DNA of 64,000 nucleotides. Origin: Auanema rhodensis. Its lineage: Eukaryota > Nematoda > Chromadorea > Rhabditida > Rhabditidae. Location of the stretch: the NCBI GenBank assembly GCA_964057225.1, contig OZ059900.1, forward strand, positions 7,140,501 through 7,204,500. Direction: 5' to 3'. The notes beneath the pieces were generated by a model. That model saw only the letters and a program-made list of their open reading frames with translations. It was not told the DNA's origin and made no database searches. The translations under genes and the position numbers were made by a program. Shown here one piece after another: positions 10,975 through 24,544 of the stretch (positions within the stretch are counted from its first letter, which is position 1; every line of letters starts with the position of its first letter).

Positions 10975-13900
10975 CTAAAAAAAACAGCGATAAGAAATAA
11001 ATAGTATATCGATGAGAAGTGAATACTTGAAACGTCTTTCAATGATGTTATTCATCATTTGAATAAGGAATGAATGGAAGTTCCTTAGAATAATCAAACA
11101 GCTTCTTGCCAGAAACTATCAATAGAATACTAAGATTCATTTTTCTACAACTTGTTCTCTCCAATTTTGTTGTAGTTTATATCCAACTGCGTTTTCACAG
11201 TCAAAAAACGAATTGGTATCGATATCTCTTTCAGTCCTACGAGGTAGAGCAGCTTTTGTCCAAAACATATAGATGGGACAACTGTTTGTGAGAAAACAAT
11301 TGTCCTCAATGTATCTTTCAAACTAATGGGTTAAACATGCTTTTAATCTCGTAATTCCAAAATTTTTGTTTTAGGAAGTAACCTAGTAGTCATAATTACA
11401 CCCATCGCCTATCAGCACAATATAACCTAATTTACATTTATTAATCAAGCAGAAAAAAGTTCACGTTTTCTACAGGCATATAACTGTTTATCATCGTTAA
11501 CATAAAAAGTGTTGAAAAAAAATTTTTTATTTGAGACAAAAGTGAGAGTTTTTTATTTTCATTTCACAAATAATATGAAAAGGATGTGGTTCAACTTCCT
11601 TTTGTATAAATGATCACAAATCTTGGTTTATGCTTCTATTCATTTTATATCTATAATTTTTCTCAAAAAGAAAAAGAAAATCTTTTATATTAGAAAGAAT
11701 AGTGAGATATTAGATCAAATGGCATAATGAATGAATTCTTTTGACATGCCGTGACTTACTAATCTGAAAGACAATAGAATTTTTTAAAATGGAAAAAAAG
11801 TATTAATTCTAATGTATAATATATTTCCATATAAGTTATTATACTGAACATAAAGACTAATGATAATTCTTGTGCACATAGTTAGAAATAAGACTTTAAC
11901 TTAAAGATCTGTTTTTCTCATTTCTCATGAAGCATATAAAACGTTTTTTTTTAAATACACATTTTATTCTCTTGGAAATTATAATCTTCATGTTTACAAG
12001 GTACACTTAACCATTACTCGTTTTTTACTTTAAAAAAATGTCTCCAAGCTTTTTTTAATAATCAAACATGTGTTTTGAACATTTACTAATTTATTGAAGA
12101 GGTTTATTCCTTCCATCTGTCCTTTTAATGTAAGAACAATGAACAGTTTCTCAGTTCTCTGTATGGCTTTGAATACATCTATGACAAGATTTTTACATTT
12201 ATTAAACTGAAGTTTTTTAATTTTTAAAAGTCACCTTGTTCTTTGGTAAAAAAACTATATTATCAGGAAGAAACTATTCTCTCAGTCTGCAGCTGCAGTT
12301 CTGAAAAATCTCCTGATTTCTTAGTTTAACAGCCGTATTCGCCAAAAGAAAGGCCTCCCAAGAGAAGAAAATTTTTCTAAGAGGATTGAAATTTTGGAGA
12401 AAAATGAGAGATAAGAAGATGTGACAGCTAGGAGACGAATGAAGTACACCTTCTGAGCGTTCAGTGATATGTCTCAAAGCGATTTTAACTTCTTTTTCAT
12501 CTCACAAATACAAAACTTCACAACGTTTTGTTTTTTATTCATTCTTATCTTTCTAATGATTTTGCCCTGTTTTTCAGCTGTCTTTCGGTTGAAGTATATA
12601 CAAAAAAGATTTTTCCGTTTTAATTATGTATATTTTTTGTTAAAACTAAGGCATCACAAAATAATCGTAGAAGTTAATAATTCTAAATATTGATGGAACA
12701 ACTGCTAACCTCTTATCTGCCTCATTGTTCTGCCTACTTTTGAAAACCAACCCACGCGACACAAACTAGCATGCTGCCACTATGATCTCTGAGAAAAGAA
12801 GTGCTTTTAAAGCCTATCTTTTTGTTTCATGACCACTTTCCTGCTGCTTTTATTGTATTGGAGAGTGCCAACCTAAAAGTTTTCTCTTCAGTTCTTTTTT
12901 CTTACAATATACGACGTGCCAATGTATAAGTTACATCTTTAGTAGCTTTTGTGGTGGTTTGTTTTCTTTTATTCTACCTGTTTGCCTATTTTTGAATTAT
13001 CTATACATGAGCCATCGTGCATGAACATTGAAACAAATAAATTTTCAGCCGATACGTAATCAAAGAGTTAAGTAGCAACAGCACAACCACATATCTTCTG
13101 CATGGTGTCTTTTTGATTATAGGGGTATCTATAGTTATATACATATATCTATTGGGCTGTTTGTTCTTAGAGTGTTCAGCCTTATTCAGTTTCTGGCCTT
13201 TCCTGTTAATACTTTCTATTTCAAGTCAGCATTTGCTTGTAGGCGGAGTTTTATTTTTGGGCACCTACATTAAAGTTCATAAAATCAGTTGATGAATTCT
13301 GTCGCTTTCGTGCAAGTTTTCCGAACTGTACTCTAAAGTGTCTGGATGTTAGCATTTGTTTCCTTATGGTCTGTGCTCAAAACTCCAAAATAAAGACAAT
13401 GATCATCAGTTTGTTTATAATTCTAAAAATTCTCTATACTTATTCTTGTAAATATAAAAACATTATATGATTGAGTGAAACATTCTTCTAAAAATATGTA
13501 AATTCCCTTTTTTAGAGAATTATTTTAAAACACCTGTCAAAATGACTAACATGCACCTGTTACCCTTTCTCCCTTTTCTGATAATTGCAGATGCAAAAGA
13601 GATATTATAAATGGCGTATTGTTCCAAGTAATTATGGACAAGTTATTAATAAGAAGTGTTTTTCTATGCTCTCATTATCTCGCTATTACGTTATTCACCG
13701 CTGAAAACCAGCATTCTTATCCTTTCTATCAAACTCTTTTCATGACAGGTAATATTTCTATGTATATATCCGTTAGTTTCTATCTACTGAATTGGTGATC
13801 AACAATACACAAATCTGTTAAATTACACTTGAATAATCTTATAAATATCTAAGATTTTTCTATTGTAATTAAAAGTAATTATATATGTTAATGAATCTTA

Positions 13901-14127
13901 CATTTCGTGTAACCATAGCTGAGATATTAATAAACTTAACATTAAAGTTTACATCAGTTCTATTAATAATTCATCTATAACTTGAATCAAATTCTTGATT
14001 TTTTTCTTTGAAAATATCATATGTATTATGAAAAAAGTTTCGTGATTAAGTCTAAGCTTTACCTTACATTCAACCAATCAATACAATTTCTTACTTTCAT
14101 CTTATCCTTGAAAGTAGTATTTTTCAG
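10975..14127. other. No secure gene
   Basis: AT-rich sequence with many T- and A-runs. It may contain upstream exons of the minus-strand gene ending at 9930, but no reading frame has convincing splice sites and protein character. Confidence 0.45.
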
Positions 14128-15590
14128 ATGAACAGTTTTCTTCTTTTTTGTTTGTTGGCCGTTTCTGGCATTCATGGTGTTGCAAGCAACAAAGAAGATA
14201 AATTATCAGTATGTTATTATATCTCGAAAAATTATATTCCGTTTATTAAGATCTTCGAATATAAGCAACCAATCTGTAAAATGGAGCAAAGCTGCTCATA
14301 CAACGCTTTTGGGCATCATATTGAAGTTTGTTCGTGCTCTGAGCATACTAAATGTGGAAGTAAGCCAGGGGTTGTAACACACGGGGTAGGGTATAAGGTA
14401 TGACTTGTTTATAAATTTAAGTAAATATTTGTAAAACTAACTGTTTGAATAAATATGTCTAAAGTACAATAAGCTTAGAAAATGCGTTGAGAAGGTAAAA
14501 AATAATTCATGAAAGTGAATTAATAATTATAAGTAAGATGCTTATACCTAAATTTTTTTAAATAATTTGATTAAGTCTTCAATTGTTATTAAAACTTAAT
14601 TTATAAGTTAGGATAGGAATTACATCCTAAATTAAAACTATCTAAACTTTCATGATTCATGATTCATATACCATTAAACTTTTGAGATTTTTAGATTATT
14701 ATTAAAGCTTCAAAAAACAATATATTATGTAATATATTTGTATAACAAAGAGTTAGTCAAAAATTAATTAAATTCACATAACAATGGAAGATATAATATG
14801 ATATAATACTGCTCATTGTCATCCAAAGCAAATCCCGGAACTAAATCTGTAATGACTATATGAAACGGCATGATGCAAATAGTTCCTCATTTTCAATTCT
14901 ATTAATACATTAATAATTGTTCATTTTCTCAAATACTAGATTTTAAACAAATTAATTGAAAAATGTATGCAAAATATAATTTAACTTTCTAAGCAATTTC
15001 TCATTGTTTTACAGTTCTGTGGAGACTACAAACCTGTGGCATGCAAGCCTGATGATATTAGCCATGTTATCGAGGGTATTCAAATTTCTATCTTTTGCTC
15101 GTGCCCAGAACATGCTCAATTAAATCGTGAAGAATTAAACACTGCTGATGATATCGGGTTCCGTTGTATTTTTGTAAGTTTATGGATAATTCTTTTCAAA
15201 ATTTATTAGACTAAATACTTTCTACTTTTAATCTGTTGAAAATATATTGTTCATTAATTTTCAATAACCCAAAACAATCAAGAAACTGAGTATTAACTCC
15301 AGCTTCATTCAGAAAAGCGATCATTACAAATATATCCCCAAATCAGAACAAGACGAGCGAGAAATTTTTCTTAAGCACGCTACCATTCTTGGTAAGCTGA
15401 TCGAATACTGCCCATTTATTATACATACGTTGCAGGTAATACTGTACTACATAAAAAAGCCCAGGCACCCAGAGTTCATACTCAGGTTAGATATACATAT
15501 TAACAATATGCTTTATCATTTTTTAAGAATGAGTACAAGCCAAATCATCTTAATCGCGCTTATCATCCTAAGCAATCCGCCAGTATTTAA
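14128..15590 (+). CDS. Secreted Cys-rich protein with two related half-domains
   Basis: Five exons (14128-14397, 15015-15173, 15313-15391, 15436-15485, 15528-15590) join in phase to 206 aa. The ATG lies directly after a TTTTTCAG acceptor, as in trans-spliced nematode mRNAs. Residues 1-20 are a signal peptide (MNSFLLFCLLAVSGIHGVAS). Exons 1 and 2 each encode a small Cys module ending in a similar motif: VCSCSEHTKC in the first, FCSCPEHAQL in the second, so the protein looks like an internal duplication. The C-terminal third is basic, His/Lys-rich and lacks a membrane segment. I do not recognise the family; it resembles in general style the lineage-specific excreted/secreted proteins of nematodes. 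Function unknown. Confidence 0.8.
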
Positions 15591-15995
15591 TGGAACTGTG
15601 TTTGTTTTCTTTTAACAATGTATTAAGAAATGACATTTCAAATATCTTGTCTACGTAGATGTACTTGCCAATAAATTGCTATGTAACAGCAGATGTATTA
15701 GTTTCTAATTTTACTAGTTTTTCATTTACTTTGGAGATAATTTGCAGCTTTCATCTCGAACTTCTTAATATTATATTATTCTTTATTTCTTGGAACAAAT
15801 AAAATAAATATCTGAAAATCGTATCACCTATAATGAAAAAAAGTTTTGAATGTTTTCAAAAATAATCATTAAGTAATCGAAAAGTGTTACCAAACAATTA
15901 TTCATTGATTGTCTGTTTTTTGCTAAGAAAGTGAAGAATGTAACCATTAAGCTCGAACAACAAAATATAAACTGTATACATATATATTATATATA

Positions 15996-16025
15996 TTAGG
16001 TGTGCGCAAAAGTTTCTGGTGATCC
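15996..16025 (+). mobile_element. Mariner-type terminal inverted repeat (solo end)
   Basis: Directly after a TA-rich stretch comes TTAGGTGTGCGCAAAAGT followed by TTCTGGTG. This fits the start of mariner transposon ends (TTAGGT..G.GCAAAAGT). I found no matching inverted end or transposase nearby, so this is a truncated copy or a lone end. Confidence 0.5.
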
Positions 16026-16829
16026 GCATTACAATTTGAATAAAAATATAAAAATTAAAATAGCCATAATCCAAATTCAATCAATCAACCAACCAATTTA
16101 ATATATATATATATATATGTATAGTATTTGTTCTCAATTTTGTTTAATGTTTTTTTATTCTGTGACAGAGATGAATATATCCAAATAATGTACCTGATCA
16201 GCAAGGGCAAGTATCATCTTTAACGGCTTGTCTGATGAATAACAATATAGCCTTGACAGCTGTTGTCTAAACGAATCAAAGTTCACATTGTATTGTGATT
16301 ATTCAGTTTTTAATAAATATCCTTCTGATTAACACTCGATCTACAACACCAAATCGGAATATACAGTGTTATAAATGATTTTCATTGTATTCCTATAGAT
16401 AAAAATAAAAACAGAGGTATTTCACACTAATCAAGTATTGCTTCCTTTTTCAAAATTTGTTTTTCTTGTAAGTACTTTATCAAATAATATTACTCAAGTC
16501 ATCAAACAGAAATTATAATATAGACATTTTTACTTAAAGTTCAAATTTGAGGTTCAGGATGATCAAGGGGAGAAGTTTGACTGAAAGTCGGAGAAAACTT
16601 TTTTCATTTCTTCTAAAATCTTAATCTATATTATCTTTTCTTTATTTGAAACATATAGGTTCATGTAATTTTTCTATGTTCTCCAATATTCATTATGCTT
16701 TTTTCTGAAAGCCTGGTTATCGGGTTTTCGTTTTTAAATTTCTTTATATATTTCTCTAGTTCCTCCGTTAGAAATCTGAAACGTTTCCTCATCTGCGTCT
16801 CTTTGTCGTTCTACACGATTTCTGCGTTT

Positions 16830-16832
<3 letters not shown>

Positions 16833-16872
<40 letters not shown>

Positions 16873-16875
16873 CTC
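16833..16875 (+). repeat. CT microsatellite
   Basis: Nearly pure (CT)n run with a few TTCT interruptions, in a pyrimidine-rich block. Confidence 0.95.
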
Positions 16876-16962
16876 TTGTTCTCTCACAATTACTAGCTCT
16901 ATCTTCAATATTCAAAGTAACCACTGCACATCTTCTCTGTGAGTATTACACTTTGCCGGATG

Positions 16963-16970
16963 TATAAAAG
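16963..16970 (+). promoter_or_regulatory. TATA box
   Basis: TATAAAAG followed by GCAGC, a canonical TATA element. A 48-codon ORF starts about 100 nt downstream. No other gene start is close. Confidence 0.4.
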
Positions 16971-17067
16971 GCAGCAAGATATATGCTTTGCTATACAATG
17001 TTGAAGAGACACCAGACATAAATACATCTAACAGTCTGAACATTAACCGTGAAACAGAAGATATTCG

Positions 17068-17214
17068 ATGGAGGAAAAATCAACGATTGAGTGCATCCAT
17101 CTCGTTCTTTCTCATATCGACACTGAAGTAGAACGAAGAACTCTCATTCAAAGAGAAAAGAAAATAGAATGTCGTGGTGTGAGAGCGCTTTCGCATATCT
17201 CCAAGCTCAGCTGA
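17068..17214 (+). CDS. Short ORF behind TATA box, hypothetical
   Basis: ATG to TGA, 48 codons, beginning MEEKSTIECIHLVLSHIDTE. It has mixed, non-low-complexity composition and lies about 100 nt after a canonical TATA box. No family recognised, and it could be a chance frame in the GC-richer block. Confidence 0.2.
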   Translation: MEEKSTIECIHLVLSHIDTEVERRTLIQREKKIECRGVRALSHISKLS

Positions 17215-17251
17215 ACGTAGGATGAGAGCAAGCTTAAGCCAAACAGCCATT

Positions 17252-17305
17252 CTCCCTCTCCCTCTCTCTCCCTCTTTCTTTCTCTCCCTCTCTTCTCTTT
17301 CCTTT
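17252..17305 (+). repeat. CT-rich low-complexity tract
   Basis: CCCTCTCCCTCTCT-type imperfect pyrimidine repeat, second of two in this block. Confidence 0.85.
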
Positions 17306-18854
17306 ATATCATCAAACTTCATGTTCTTTCAAACTATGATATTTCCTGAGCTCTCTTAAGTTTCATTATCTCTCATTCTTTTCATCTTTTAAATATCTTA
17401 AAACTATTTCTCTTCCTTTCATTTTATCCCACAAGTTGTCGCCCCTGTTTGTTTCTCTTTCATCCTCTGGTCAATAAGTTATATTTTTCGCAAATGCCTA
17501 CTCTATCTTCTATCACCATACTCTTCATCATTCTACCTCTCCACATTTCACTACCGATCAGCACATTCTTTTATACAAATAATGTAAATATTCTTATTCA
17601 GTTACGTTTTGCTGTTTCTTTCTGTTCCTTTTTTCCGCTTTCGTGATTCAATTTTTTACTCAAGAAGAGAAAAGCAATTAACATTCCGTTTACACACTTT
17701 ACTTCAGCATACCTAAGACCTAAACTGTTTGTCGCATGATCTAGTAGACTGTTTTTGATGATAGAGATCGTTTGAATTAATACATATTTACTTTTCGTCA
17801 CAGATATGCACACTGTTTCAGCTGCTAAATCAATATCTGTTTGGGAGTTGTGCTTAAGGATCAACAGTTCGAAAAAAATAAAATTTTCTTTCGTTTCTCA
17901 CATTCTTCTTCCAATATATCTTGATTATAAATCATCATTGACAGCAATAACTTTTCATATGTTGAACTGGTTCTCAGAAGTAAAACAAATATAAGAGCTT
18001 CTTTGAGAGCAGTCACCCAATTTGGTTTATTTTGTGAATTTCTAAACAGAAACAGAAATAAAATTTGTTACAGAACTTTTACAAAAATTTCTAAACATAA
18101 AAATTTGCCTCTATAAGACATTTGATTTTGATATCTCGTGTTCTTTCTATATATCTGATTGGCATATGTGCTTCTCTGCGTTTTACGGTTTCCTTTTCTC
18201 TCTGACCTCAGTTTCTCCTCATTTCTCTCGTTGCGTTTAACTCGAGCATTTGCCGGCTGTTTATGCGTACACTTCTTCTTTCCTTTCTTCCTTTACTTCT
18301 TGGCAGCAATGTTTATCACTTCTCTAATCATCTTTGAGTAACTCAACTGTTTTCATCATATCTCGTTCTCCCACTCGTTTCGCATATTTCGTTTCAGCTC
18401 TCCTATCTCACTTCATTCTTGAAGAGTTGAAAACTCTTTTTAACATTTGACAGTTATCTTTCTTTTTTTTCCCATATTTTCTCATTACCTATTTGCTTCT
18501 GTCCCTCATCATCAATAATATCCCTGACTCACAAAAATGATTTTGTGTGCTAAGCGCTTGATCGGAGATATCTGACGATAAGATTTCTCTGATGCCTCTT
18601 TGTCTTTCCTCTCCAACTGATTTTACATTGTTGAGAATAAAACTCCGCATCCACATCCCAATCAATAAGCATTTTTGCTCCCTCTTGCCACAATCCTTAA
18701 AATACTGTCAGATTTCATGTTGACAAATGCTTGAGATTTTTTATCGTCGTCTCTTTAAACTTTTCCTTCGCACTTTTAATTTTAACAGAACTTATTACTT
18801 TTCTTTTATTTTGTTTTGGATTTCTTAATGAGTACTCGAGTTTAGATTCAAAGA

Positions 18855-20787
18855 ATGGGTGATGTAGCAGATGAGGACATAAAAAATGTTGTGAAAATGC
18901 CTGTAAGTTCGGAGGATGAAGATGTTACTACAAGCAAGGTTTGAATTGCTATTTTATTGTTCAAAACAAACTGTTTTTAGAAAAATCTCCGTGTGTCTGA
19001 TCAATCATCTGCTCTTATTAAAGAATCAATGGATCTTTTGGGATTGAAATCAACATCGACTGCATCCGTCCTACCATCTGACACGGAGCCATTATACACT
19101 TCACGTATTACTTCTAGCCCGGATAGAGTTCATTTGTTACGCACGTCTAGGTATATACTAAACTGTTCCAAACTGTTTTATTCCATATTTTTAGTTCATC
19201 TAGCTACTACAAGCCAGATTATGGAAGCAGCGATTTTGATAAGCAACTGGAGAATATATTGGAATATCGCAAGCAACCAGCAAAGGCTCTTAAAGAATGT
19301 ATCAATGATTCTTACCATCGTGTAAGTAGTAATTAAAATGTTTTTTTTATTTTCTTGTATTTAGGCAAAAAGTACAGTTGCAAGACAAATAGAAGAAGCC
19401 GAAAATCCATATCAATCATCACGTCATTTAAGAACACCATCAAAACCATTTCATCACTTGGAAACAGATATTGAGCCTTTCCGCTCCAGTTTAACGTAAG
19501 CACTAAAGTTAGTACAAAGAAAAAAAAATTTTTTAAGAACTCGCGATAGTATTACCTCTCCTTCACTCCGTCGCTCAACTTCTTCATCTGCTACAGGACT
19601 TTTTGGAAGTCATGCTGGTATAATTACTTTGTTAGTTACAGTTATCCCTTCCACGTTTAGCTGGCTCAGGCCCATATCTTGCTCCTGCTGTTTCGATTTC
19701 TCAAGGCATTGAGTCCCGCTACGATTGTATTGCTCGGAATATAGAAGATAGGTACTATATAAATACAAAAAGATGACACACGCAATATAAACTTATTCAG
19801 ATTGCTAAAAACATGTCCTTTACCTCGACACATGAAAGTTTCCAGAACATACTCAAAACCAGAACCTACTTCCACAAAGGATGATGAAGATGATGATGAC
19901 TATTCGGTACGAATTTAGTTTTAAAAAATGTTTATTGAATCATTATAGGTGTATATGCCTCGTACATACTACTCAAGACCTAACAGAGATGATCCTGATT
20001 ATTTTGATTACGATCTTCAACATTCAGTGGATCTATTTAAAAGACCAGAAGGGAAATATACACCTCGGGGGTACATAAAGATAATTTTCAAAAAATCTAA
20101 CTGTTTCTATTCACAGGCCACAAGACTGGGAGACAAAACTTCTTGCTGAAGTTTCACATAAAGGAAGTACACCTTTAGCTGGCTACATGTTCTCAAAGGT
20201 TGACTCATTCCATGTTTCTATTTCATTTTTATTGATCCAGGGAGACGCTGATTGGCGCTCAAATGGGTCATCATATTTAAGCGCTGCTCTAAGAACTCCC
20301 AAATTTTGGGAACAACGTTTTGAGAAGTTAGGCAAAGAAGTGCGTGAAAGCAATCCTCTCAGTTTGGAAAGTGTGAATAGGTAAGTATCTTGTGCCGGTA
20401 TCTTGTGCCAATCATATTAAAACACTATGTCATTATTAGAAAACTTTATTATTTAATCCTGTTTATTGGATTAAAGAAAATTAAATTCATTTAGACGTTT
20501 GAAAGAGTACGATCAGATTCGCAGGTATAGCATAAATAACAATAACTGAATCATTTTGTTCAATATCTTCTATCTTTTATAAATCTATCCCTTATAAATA
20601 TCAACCAATCTCTTCTTATTCTGACTCTCTCAACCAATACTTTCAAATAATTCAAAACTCTTAATTTCTTTATAATGTTATTGAATATAAAAATATCATG
20701 TTTTGTAGAAATCGGCCAGTAACCAGCCGATTCACAGAATATCGTGACCCAGATCACGAAGACTATGATGATGATGACTTCGAATAA
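18855..20787 (+). CDS. Unrecognised 413-aa Ser/Tyr-rich protein with acidic C-terminus
   Basis: Twelve exons (18855-18938, 18981-19150, 19195-19321, 19365-19495, 19538-19617, 19661-19751, 19801-19906, 19949-20070, 20117-20198, 20241-20380, 20495-20524, 20709-20787) join in phase to 413 aa, with short introns and good GT/AG sites. There is no signal peptide or membrane helix, so it is likely intracellular. The first half is Ser/Thr-rich and looks disordered. The middle has an acidic stretch (DDEDDDDY) and a Tyr/Asp-rich segment (RTYYSRPNRDDPDYFDYDL). A conserved-looking C-terminal part contains WRSNGSSYLSAALRTPKFWE and a basic helix with RRLKEYDQIRR, ending in YDDDDFE. Exon 11 is a 30-nt micro-exon that could be skipped without changing frame. 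I do not recognise the family. Confidence 0.85.
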
Positions 20788-23700
20788 AACTCTCGAGATC
20801 TTCTAACAAGCATAAGTAATATATTATGCTGGAGCGCCTGTCATATATAAATGTAAGTAAGTTAATATATAAATGTATTATGAAAAACTAATAGTTTCAT
20901 TATTTTAGGTCTTTACGTTCATAAAGATATAATGAAGATATAAGCATTCTACATAACCTATAGAATAATATATATCTAAAAACAATATTAACTATGTTTT
21001 ACTTTATATTTACTTTTCCTTCATTCTTTACATTGTTATCTCTTTCTTTCTTTTAATTTTCTTTAGAGATAGCGAAAAGAAATTAGTTAGGATGTTATCC
21101 TTTCTGATCTATAATTCACTTATCATGTATGACATAAAGAATTTACTCAATTATTTTAATAACTTTCTATTATAAAATTAGATTTTTAAAATATAAATAT
21201 ATGTATATGTATGTATAAATGTTATTATTTTTATTATTATATGTATAGTAGAGTGCTGCTATACATATCAAATAAGAAAATCGAGTTTCCTCAAAATAGG
21301 AAACGCCAAGACAACATAATGAGTATGTAAAAAATTCTTTTCTTTGGATAAGTATAAACATAACTGGCAGGTGATTGAAAAAATTCCAGAAAAATCGTCA
21401 AAAAAAAAGAAAAAACACGTAACGACCACCTCATCAGCTCTATTCAAGCATTAAAGCGTTCATAATGAGCTTTAGTGCAATGCGGAGACTGGAGACTTTC
21501 TCAATCACAAAAGTCATATTGGTGACGAGTAAAAAAGCTGTTGAATAGGAAAAGCTTTTAAATTACTTTTTCCAAGCTATTTTCATAGTTCGTTGATATT
21601 CTCGCATGTATTACTGAAGGATACTGCTTTTATAGCCAAAGTATTAAAATAATATTATTCAGTTTTTTTGGTGTAACAATATTTTTCAAATTACAACATC
21701 TACTGATATTATAAGATAAGGTAAGGTAAATAAATGATCTTAAGATAAAATCCATTATAACAAAACATGAATGCGAAATAGAATAAATTGATTAAATACC
21801 TTGAAAAGAAACGTTTACTCATTCTGATTACAACAGAAAACACAGAAATATTTCCGTCTTATAGTATTTTTTAGAAATCATTAGCTAACTATTGCACGTG
21901 CAATTTGCGTATATCTGAAAAGCTGTGTCCATACTTCACTTTCAACTTATTATGTTCTTGTTTTTCATCAAATTTAAAACGTTTCTACTATAGATTCCTT
22001 CAATGTGTTCATTTCACCTTGAATTTCATTCATGCATAAAGCCTGAAAATTCTTTGATTTCAATTTAAAAGCATTTGCTCCTGAAAAAAACTAAATCTGT
22101 TTTCTTCTCAAAGTGAAAAGCTATTTCTTGTACAATTTTCCAGCAGTATCTGAAAATTTTTCATATAAATGTTTATATACCTTTATGCAAAACTTTTTAA
22201 AAAGTTTTTTTTTGCTGTTGTTGGCGTTATAACGTATAATCAGAGTTCATAATGCAGTATTGAGCCTTGTGATCTCACTTGAGCGCAAAATACCTTTTGA
22301 AAGATCAACAAGATGTGGGCTTACGTACAATTGCGTTGTTCAACGTAATATAGTCAAGAGCCTTTCATCTTTGCTGTCTCTCTCTTGCCTGAAAACGAGG
22401 TTGGTTTGGCAGCTTGACTACTGTTTGAGAATTGTTAGCGCTAACGCTGGTACTTGAGACACTGTTGTCTGTCTCTATTTCTCTTTTACGCTAGCCTATT
22501 TCCCTTCATTCTCATTTTTATTTCTCTAAATCTCATAATCATCCGCAATGCCTTGTTCATCTATCCTCTTCAGTATCAGTCAAGTACACGTGTCTTATCA
22601 AAACTGTTCTTCATTCGAATAGTTCGCACAACCAACTCATATCTACGTTCTGACTTGAATTAAGCTTTTCATTCACAGTTTACACATCTTTTCACGCTCT
22701 TGATTAGTATTTCTCACAATTGATGTTTTAATTCTAATTTTGAGCTTATTTAGTTATATAATAGTATAACAGCATCAATGCCACCCCACATTCATTATTA
22801 CTAGATCAGATTAAAAGTATTTTGAAGTAGATTATCGAATTATATCATAGATCAAGAATTCATAGAGTCTCGGTTCAGTTTGCCTTTATCTTATTTCAGT
22901 GTGAAACGACATAAATACGAGAACATTTTTATTAGCTATCGTATTACAATAATTAAAATATTCTCCTTCTCTTGACAACAAAATACATTTCATTGATCGT
23001 CTATCTTTTTTCTACTTATTCATTTTGCAAGCACATATTTAATTTTTTTTGATTTAATAATAAATCTTCCACTTGTTTTGAGATACATCACGCAAACTCA
23101 TTTTGAGAAAGTCGAGTTCGCATATATCTTCTAATATCCCTCCTACCACGCTCATCATCATTAGTTTATTCAATATTCTTTGGCATAAATATGAATAATT
23201 GTTTAAGTTAGTCAGTTATTCGAGCATCTCCTATACATTTTTGCTTTTATGAAATCAATTCAGTCCCGCTTGAATTTTAAGTTCTGAGAAAAAATCTGAA
23301 AGGAAGTAATAATCTATCAGCGTTTTGCTATAAATATGTTGAATAACTCCATCTTAGCTGTATATTCTTAGTTAATGCATAGTCGTTTTCAATCGAAAAT
23401 CAAATGTAATGTAAGAATTGTATAAAAATCTCTTTCTTTAATAGTATAATTTTTTTTCTCACTTTTTTCTACTCTTTTTTTTTGTTTAGCCATCAAATCA
23501 AGTGTCAAAGGTGTTTTTCTTGTCATCGTGTGTCAAGCATTTTCATTAATATTCGCTATTTCTTGTTTAATCATATGAAAGAGACTGCGACCAGAAAATA
23601 AAGAGCTGTACCGTTAGCCCATCAAAACGATTAAGAGATAGGAGTGGGTTGGCAGTCATGATGAGGTTGAAATACAGATAGCAAAGAGCAAGCACTTGAG

Positions 23701-24544
23701 ACATGAGCTGAAATTCTCGTTTTTCCGAACTTCTAAGTTAAATAATGCCAATGAGTGAGGATGAGAGATTAATGTTATAACGATATAAGAAGAACACGCG
23801 TAGAAAGTTGAAAATTAGTGAATCAAAGCCGAACTATAGAAATAAAAACAAGATAGTACTTTATCGAGAGAAAAAAAACATCTTCTAATTATTTAGAGAG
23901 AAAAAATTAGTGTGAAAGCCAGGATTCACCTGCTCTACAAGCGTTCCTTCCAACGAGAAAAAGAATTTGGATTTAAGTTCACATTGAAGGCGGTGATCTT
24001 GAGCATTGACGTCAAAGTTCTTTGGACATCCTCTTTGTGTTATTTAGAGATTAACTACTGCTCTTTCTAACACAATTTTCATGTCTTTTTACTTGAATGT
24101 TGAATCATTGATGAGTATTTGAGAGGCTTACGCATGCGTATGTCTTTTTTTTCATAGGGAATTACTCTGTGACATACGTACTTATCTTCGTTTTCATTCA
24201 ATTTTTCGATTCCTTTTCCCCATTCAGTTTTGCTCTCAGTTCTTGTCTCTTACGCTCATTTGCTTTTCCTCTTGCTCTTCTTCATTTTCAACAACCATTA
24301 CGTGTGATTCGCAGTGAGTATCGCGAGTATAGCTCTATCATCATCGTCATCATCATCACTGAGTTCAGTTTTCCATTCTCTCCCAAATATTCTTCACTTT
24401 CATCCCGTTTTCAAGCATTGTCTTTTCGTTTTGTATTCTGAGGTCATATTTGTTTTATTCTGGTCTTCGGAAATCATAAACGCACATACTAGCCAAAGCA
24501 AAATGTGATATGTAACATATGATATTAAGGGTAAAAGTTGCAAC
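20788..24544. other. Intergenic, no secure gene
   Basis: AT-rich sequence with pyrimidine-rich patches (22370-22680, 24130-24450) and a purine-rich patch (23580-23800). No frame shows convincing exon structure. The patch just before 24545 may hold the promoter of the next gene. Confidence 0.5.

Noticed and set aside
12274-12477. 67-aa minus-strand frame
   Set aside because: It begins with a non-ATG codon and has no secure splice partners. A piece could be an exon of the gene ending at 9930, but this is not supported.
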